Source of the DNA: Climacteris rufus
Taxonomy: Eukaryota > Chordata > Aves > Passeriformes > Climacteridae
NCBI GenBank assembly: GCA_013398175.1
Contig: VZRZ01005950.1
Location: 19,592 to 83,591 of the forward strand
Direction of reading: 5' to 3'
DNA: 64,000 bases
The position numbers and the translations under genes were made by a program. Below are positions 57,635 to 64,000 of this stretch, piece after piece; position 1 is the stretch's first letter; the number at the start of each line of letters is the position of its first letter. The notes under the pieces are model-generated. The model saw only the letters and a list, made by a program, of their open reading frames with translations, was not told where the DNA came from and made no database searches.

Positions 57635-60111
57635 TTCCCTCATTGCAGTTCCATTCTAGTCACAGAAACACACACTAGCAATTGGATCTGTTTTTTTTTT
57701 TTTTTAATTAAAAGAGAAAGGGGAAAATTGGCTTTTCCCTGTAAAATTTGAACCGATCAATTTAAAATAGGCAATGTGTGCACTTAAGATGCCAATTTGA
57801 ATGAAGTTTCCTTTAGATCTCCTCTACCATCATATGCCTGTCCTATGAATCTAATGAAATTAAATCTTCAGGAAGTCCTTCATAAACACACAGCTCTGAG
57901 TACCATTTACAAACTCAGGCATTTACTTAAACTTGATGATTGAACTACCCTCATATGCAGTAGAGGTTTTTTTCCATTCCACTCCCAAGTCAGTATTACC
58001 CCAAAGCCAAACAATTCTTCTGCTCAGAAGTTACCACCTTCAACCTTCTCAAGCAACTATGGTCCACTATCAAATGTGTTTGCTATATTTAATATTAAGC
58101 TACACCCTGCCCTGATGACATGCAGTAATGTGTAATTGTTGTCAAACTGGATCTGTTAAGTAGGTTACTAGGTGCAGTTGTCACCAGTTCTTTGATGGAT
58201 TATCTTGTTAAGGAGGCCATTAAAAATCACTTTTGAGGGGTAATACAAATTGTATTCACATAGAAAGGCCAAACTGGTCCCATTAGAGTAAATGGCATTG
58301 GATTTTTGCTGGGTGCATTCAAATTTTTAACAGTAGATAAGGTCTTGAAGATTACCTGTTCCAATGAAAAAATTAAGGGAAAAGGAGCTACTGTTCATAG
58401 ACAAATGAAAAATTAGCTTGCATATCTTTGAGGTTAAGACACAGGACATCTAAAACTAGCTGAGCAGTTTCCTATTTCTAGGAAATTGATAGCTTAAAAT
58501 TTGTCCCCTGAATCAATTCCCTTGAATAACTCCATCATTTTTCAAGACTAGCTAAAAACCTAAAGCAAATAAGAAATTATATGCATAACTGGCAAATCTA
58601 TGGAGATGAAACTTTTATTCCTTGTCGGTTAGGTTTATTTCTTATGGTCACACCATCAAATACAATTTTAACCACCTTTGCCCAGGTTTGAAGAGCCCAA
58701 TGAATGTGGCTGATAAACGGTGTCATTTTCAGGCAATATAAACTCCCACTGAACTCATTAAATTGGCCGTTGAAAATTGCATTGTATCAGATTGTCGTCT
58801 CCTACTTTTTTCTAAGAACAAAGTGGTCTGTTCCTAAGAAATTGTTCATTCTATAGCAAAAGAGAAAATGTATTATGACACTGGTTCCTTAAGTAACCCA
58901 ATTTAATAATTAAGAACAAATTCAGACATTTTCTCACTTAAAATGGTTTGGCTTTTACTGCAAAACTGGGTTAATTAACCATCCTATTAATTTTTGATGT
59001 CTTGAAGTGGACTGCTATGCTACGTTATCCCAAGTTAATAAATGGTTAAAATTTTCCATACTCAGCAATTGGATGGGAATGAAATATTTTCTGATTAAAT
59101 AAATATATTCTGATAGTGCTCACAGACTTAAAGTGGTTGCCTGAAGAGAGAATAAAACAAGGCTAAGGCTCTCTTTCACACAAAAAATATTCTATATTGG
59201 GTTGAATCAAAACCTATAAAGCCTCTCCTCTTCCCCTTCTTGAAAAAAATCATCAATTCATGAGAATCAGTTGTTCATGGATTGCTGAGACATATTTTCC
59301 TTTGGGAAAGAAAGCAAGCAAAGAAAACAAGTAATGAGTGACAAAATTAGTGTTTCAACTTCACGGAACACTTGCTCCCCACATGGAGCTGGCAGATATT
59401 CCCTTGGCGGGCATCTCAAGATCTGAGAGCCATGACAGCTCTCCTGGCATTTCTCCATTATCAAGCAGAATTCACTTCCAGTAGGGAAACCAGCTCTTGT
59501 GTTTTCAGTTAAACTCATGCTTATTACAGGGTCCTCTCCGTTCTTCCACTGAACAATGTCATGTATTTATAGTTGGAGCTGCCTATTTGTATAATACTGT
59601 ACCTACATTTGTATTCTTCCTATATCATCAGACTAATACCTGTCTGGATTTAGCTTTGCATTTTAATTTAATATTAAATTACATGTAATTGCTTTCTGTA
59701 ATAAATCTTAATTTGGAGTACTGATGAAGATGAAGGCCTCTGGCAAGAGCTGGCTCTTAAAACTGGCCTGAGTAGTTTCAAAAGCTATCTTGTGAGTATA
59801 GCTGGGCCTGCTTTCAAACAGTTTATATTACTTTCACAGCTTTTTGATCACTGTTTCAAAGTCTTTGTCTTTGAAAACAAGTTTCAATATCATTAGCAAA
59901 TCTAGGGTGTGTTTTCACTTGTGCTTTGTGTCCTCTTCTTCATTCAAGGATTTTGAAACTCTTTGTTATATAAAAGGCAAAAGGTTTTGTGAAACAGTAT
60001 CTCCTGGCTTAATCAGTACAGGCATTCTCCTCTTCCATTTATCTGATTTTATCAATCTAGCTGACATTACAGCATTAACCATATATAAGAGGTTTCTTTA
60101 AAACAAAAAAC

Positions 60112-60131
60112 TTTATTTATTTATTTATTTA
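60112..60131. repeat. (TTTA)n microsatellite
   Basis: Five tandem TTTA units. Confidence 0.95.
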
Positions 60132-61029
60132 GCCAGTGATAAAGGAAATAATACAGGATAATATGCTACATGATAAGAAGGATAAATACATCAAAATGAA
60201 ATAAAGTTTCTTCTTTCTCTGATACGTTTAAAATTCCCATTTTCTGGGGCTGGATGTGTGAATATGGTAGTCATCTGTCAGGTCTTCACATTTTTGACAA
60301 ACAAAGTCAAAGTAGTACACCTGCTGCTACCATATGTAACTGGTCACAGGCTATCCAGAAATAAAGGGACTTACTAGGTTATCTTGTAATCTCATTTAAG
60401 AAACAGAGATTCTGCTTACTTACCAAAGTGATGGACATTGCACAAAAATACAAAGGGACACACACATCCATTTTAAAATTGAATCATCAGGAGATTCAGT
60501 TGCATATCTTCAACTATCATTGACATCAGTGATAAAATTTACTTTGTTGGGTATAATTTTTATTTTCTTCTTCTTATATTATTCTTTAAGAAGTTCTGTC
60601 AGGGAGGATACTCACCAATGCTCTCCTTCCTGAATGCTCATGATGCAACTCTAGTTTAAACTCTAAAACTATTCAGTGATAGAAGCATCATACTGAACAA
60701 GTGTTAAACTAAAAAGAAAATGGCTGAGAGTGACATGGCAGGCCTGGAGCAGGCAGGGCCTGCTGTGGGAGTGCCATCTCCCTGTGAGTCACCCCCTCCT
60801 CCTTGCTTCATCCTCAAAGGAAAAGGCGAGCTTCTCCACTCAATCCCTGCTGGTGGGAAGCGTGTTTGTCATGTCATGACATGAGTTTCAGCTTGTGTTT
60901 CAGCTTACACCTGTCTGCCAGGCTGAGGGGGAAGCAAGCACCAAGGAAAGAAAAATGGACTCAGAAATGTAAAATGGGGGTAGTTTCACTGCTCAGGCAC
61001 TGGGACAGTGTCCTGTGGTCTTCATGAAA

Positions 61030-61125
61030 GCTGCCAATTGGAACGAGCCCACAGGGATCATCGAGTCCAGCTCCTGGCCCTGCATAGGACACCCCAAGAG
61101 TCACACCATGTGCCTGAGAGCCCAA
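61030..61125 (-). mobile_element. CR1 LINE fragment, antisense
   Basis: CCACAGGGATCATCGAGTCCAGCTCCTGGCCCTGCATAGGACACCCCAAGAGTCACACCATGTGCCTGAGAGC matches the reverse complement of a common avian CR1 3'-end variant. It is a short truncated copy. Confidence 0.85.
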
Positions 61126-64000
61126 AATTGTGTGTAGCCCAAAATTTTGTCTCCCAAAATTAAGGATGACCACAGAATTATTCCAAACTCTCTCTGGTAT
61201 CCTGTTCAGCCTCAGGTTCACTTCTCATCTCCTTTCTGCTCTCCCATGATACCCAAGTCAGTTTTCTGGACCAGCTTATGTGAAAGGCCACTCACAAACC
61301 TGCTCCCGCCTGCTTTGCCTTTCATTAGTCCTGCTTTTTTCCTTTTATGCATATCCATTTTCTCTTCTTCAGGGTCATGTACTTACAGGGGTCATTCTTC
61401 CAGAAGTAAGGACCTGTCCTACATGCTTGCTTGTCCAACAGATGACTCTAATTCATCACTCATACACATATCCACTGTTATTACTTAGAAAGGAGGAGGA
61501 AAAGAATTCTTCAAGGGCCACAAGTAGTTGTTTATAGCCAGAAAAGAATTCAAGAAACCATATGGATTTTATTACCTGATCTTATTAAAAAGAAAGATGG
61601 GTAGGACTAAAACATTATTTTTCAGACTAGGTCTGTGAATCTTAAATGGAGAAAAAGAGCTGAGTTTTACCCATTATTATTTTCAGGGAAAAAAAATCAG
61701 TGATGTAGATGCTTTATTGCAACATACTTTCTAAGTAGCGAATGTGTCACTGTACTTTATACCAATAAATATTTCTCTCTAAAACATTTTCCCTATTGGC
61801 TTATTGTAATATAAAAATCAACTATTTCTCCTAAAAATGTGTTCCATTTCTCTTACAGACCATTTCAAGGACTGTAGTTCTTAAATTCTCTAAGGTTGCA
61901 ATGGGAAAATCTGTCCTTAGCTTTTTTGCATAACAGTAAGTTACAAAGACTTTTTTTGTGTGTGTATTTACACTTCTCTACAGGATGCACATGTATTTCA
62001 TGACAACAAAGAACTTACAGGTTTTAGAGGAACAGATCTTCCTCTCCTGGTGAACAGCATTTGCCCTCAGGAGATGAGGGCCATACAAGTTACAGAGTAC
62101 AATGCAAAGTATTTACATTCTACTAGTAGCTTGTTGGGTTCTACTCCTGGCTTGTCTCACTGCTTTATAGTTGTGGCATAGTGTTGTAAAATAAGGCTCA
62201 TTACAGTAATATAAATCAAACAGTTATTTTTGATTGCCCCCAGTCTTTTCTCAGTCCCACAGTTGCGGATGCACCGTGAGGTTGAAAACAACTGAAACTA
62301 TGATCCAAGGGAAAGCAAAGCTGAACATCAAAGTAAAGACAAGCAAAACTAAAGGGAAGGAAGAACAGAAGCACACAGAAGGCAGCTGTCTTTTAGAGTT
62401 AATTATAACGGACTGGAACTCATTTCTTACAAGCCACTTGAAAGCCATTTGATAATTATAAAAATATTTATAGGCCAAGTTGACTTCCTTTGCTTATTCC
62501 TGGGAGTGTATAGATGGTGTATTCTTTAAGCAGCTTTGCCTGCTAGAAACCTCACTATGTTTTTCAGGTTTTCTAGTTTCTCTGCTAAAGGACCCAGACC
62601 TGATCAAGAGCCTGTTTCTGCAAGTACTGCCAAGTAATTGAAACAGAGTATTCACAGTAATATACTTTCTGACCTAATGTCTCTGTAGGATGCAAGCATT
62701 ACAGATTATTATCTTTCTACTTGCAGACAGAGTTGCTAGGTGTTGCAGCAGATACTGTCATCAAAATCAGTCTGGGTACTGTAAGCGTCATTTTAACATA
62801 CATGATATTTTCTGTGGTATCTGTTCTGGGTGCACAGAATCTCCACTGCATGAAAGCATGAAGAATATTTGCATTCATTAAATGTATTCAGCAAAGCAAG
62901 CCAAGGTGGATAAAACTAGATTCCTGAATCCACAATCTCTGCAGTGCTAACCACTTGTCACTGTTACTGACTCCATGATTTGGGAGGGGTCTGCTATTAT
63001 TAGAACACAGCTTTTTTTTTTTTCCAACTCAGATTTCCTGATTATTTCAGCTGCACCTGATTCTCATGGCAGACTTTTAGTGGCCAGATTTATTCCACCT
63101 GTCTTTGGTCCCTTAGCAGATATACATCAGCAAGAAATAGAGTTGTTCTGGGTTCCTTTGTAGAGAACAGGAAGAAACAGGTATCTCTGTAGGGCTGTTA
63201 ATATCTTGGCTGTTGTAAATTTGCTCTGGGTTATCTTTCTAGCTCTGGTAGCCACAAAGTGAGCCCATGGTGTGTAGACTTCTGACTGAGAAGCCACAGG
63301 GAGAGTTGAAAATTATATGAAATGCTTAAATGTTCTTTTACTTGAAATGTCTCAGTACATGTCTGCTTTGATTTAGGCATAAAATGCTTGTCTCTTGATT
63401 TTTGGTATTTAAATAACTTGAAATATCATAGTCCTATGTAAATGTCTAATATTTTTGAGGTATTTAACTAAGTATTATGGCTACCACACCTGAAATTGTT
63501 GGAAGTAACATAGTTTATTGCCCAGCTGTCTGGCATTTTTAGTAAATTTCTGCTTTTCTTCCATAATTATTTTGTTTCTGTCCCAAACCTCTTCCTCCTT
63601 ATTTAATTTTGCCTTGCGAACAAAACGTCATTAGTATACCTCAATAAAATTATACATGAGGATAATGAAGCATTAGGCACTGCTTAGACTTTTGTTCGAG
63701 TTGTAGTGTAAAGGCCAGGGTGAAAAATTTACTCATTTTCCACAAGATGATCCCTTTCAATAAGTGTTCACATGAAGTAAGGAAAGGCTACATAGGTAGG
63801 AATTACAGAACCCTTTCATAACTTTCTAAAAAAAATACACATCTGTGCAGTGACTTAGAACTCCAGGTGAAAGTATTATGAAAGGCAAATATTTTGTGCC
63901 AGACTCATCATTGCCAATCATGATTCAGTATTTATTTCTTAAGTTCAGTGGTCTTCACTCCAGATTCAGGGGGGGACTCATCTTTGACAAAGTAAGTAAA

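Larger units (their letters stand above)
53721..64000. other. Intergenic, no supported gene
   Basis: About 10 kb of AT-rich sequence with microsatellites and CR1 pieces annotated separately. By mammalian synteny C11orf65 and then ATM would be expected downstream, but I cannot match any segment here convincingly to either. A weak exon-like open stretch near 61985-62130 is noted as a lead only. Confidence 0.6.

Noticed and set aside
57457..57751. Open frames with Tyr-Ile repeats.
   Set aside because: They are produced by the TA microsatellite.
59716..59775. TGATGA...CTGA pair resembling a C/D box snoRNA.
   Set aside because: The terminal stem is only about three pairs, no D'/C' boxes are clear, and it lies in intergenic DNA rather than in a host intron.
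62975..63163. Open frame preceded by a poly-T tract and CAG, resembling a terminal exon.
   Set aside because: The peptide matches nothing I recognise, and poly-T plus AG is common in AT-rich DNA.

Overview
The window is vertebrate nuclear DNA, almost certainly from a bird. It holds two multi-exon genes with GT-AG introns and CpG-rich promoters. It also holds several truncated CR1 LINEs (the LINE family typical of birds and reptiles) and an endogenous-retrovirus LTR pair of a type common in bird genomes. The species cannot be fixed from the sequence. There is no bacterial or phage content.

Layout: (1) 1-34708, plus strand, carries EXPH5 (exophilin-5 / Slac2-b). Six coding exons join in frame to predict a 1969-residue protein. 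The N-terminal Rab27-binding domain is built from exons 1-2, and nearly 90% of the protein comes from one 5.3-kb last exon. Introns are large, especially intron 1 (16.6 kb), which contains a second CpG-rich island at about 15.0-15.4 kb. (2) 34709-40.2 kb holds the EXPH5 3' UTR with several poly(A) signals, a long antisense CR1 fragment and C-rich sequence. (3) 40.2-51.7 kb, plus strand, carries POGLUT3 (KDELC2). Eight coding exons are recognisable, but the start codon and most of the signal peptide fall in or near a 188-base run of N (40210-40397). (4) 51.7-64 kb is a 3' UTR followed by AT-rich DNA with microsatellites and CR1 pieces, in which I find no convincing gene.

The genes are neighbours by conserved synteny rather than by shared pathway. 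In mammals the order is DDX10 - EXPH5 - POGLUT3 - C11orf65 - ATM, with EXPH5 and POGLUT3 on the same strand, and this window reproduces the EXPH5-POGLUT3 part. EXPH5 is a cytosolic Rab27 effector for vesicle and exosome traffic. POGLUT3 is an ER-lumen O-glucosyltransferase acting on EGF-like repeats. I found no undescribed biological system. The most interesting leads are the intronic CpG island with a phase-compatible splice donor, the repeated IYYTLPR motif in EXPH5, and the assembly gap over the POGLUT3 first exon.
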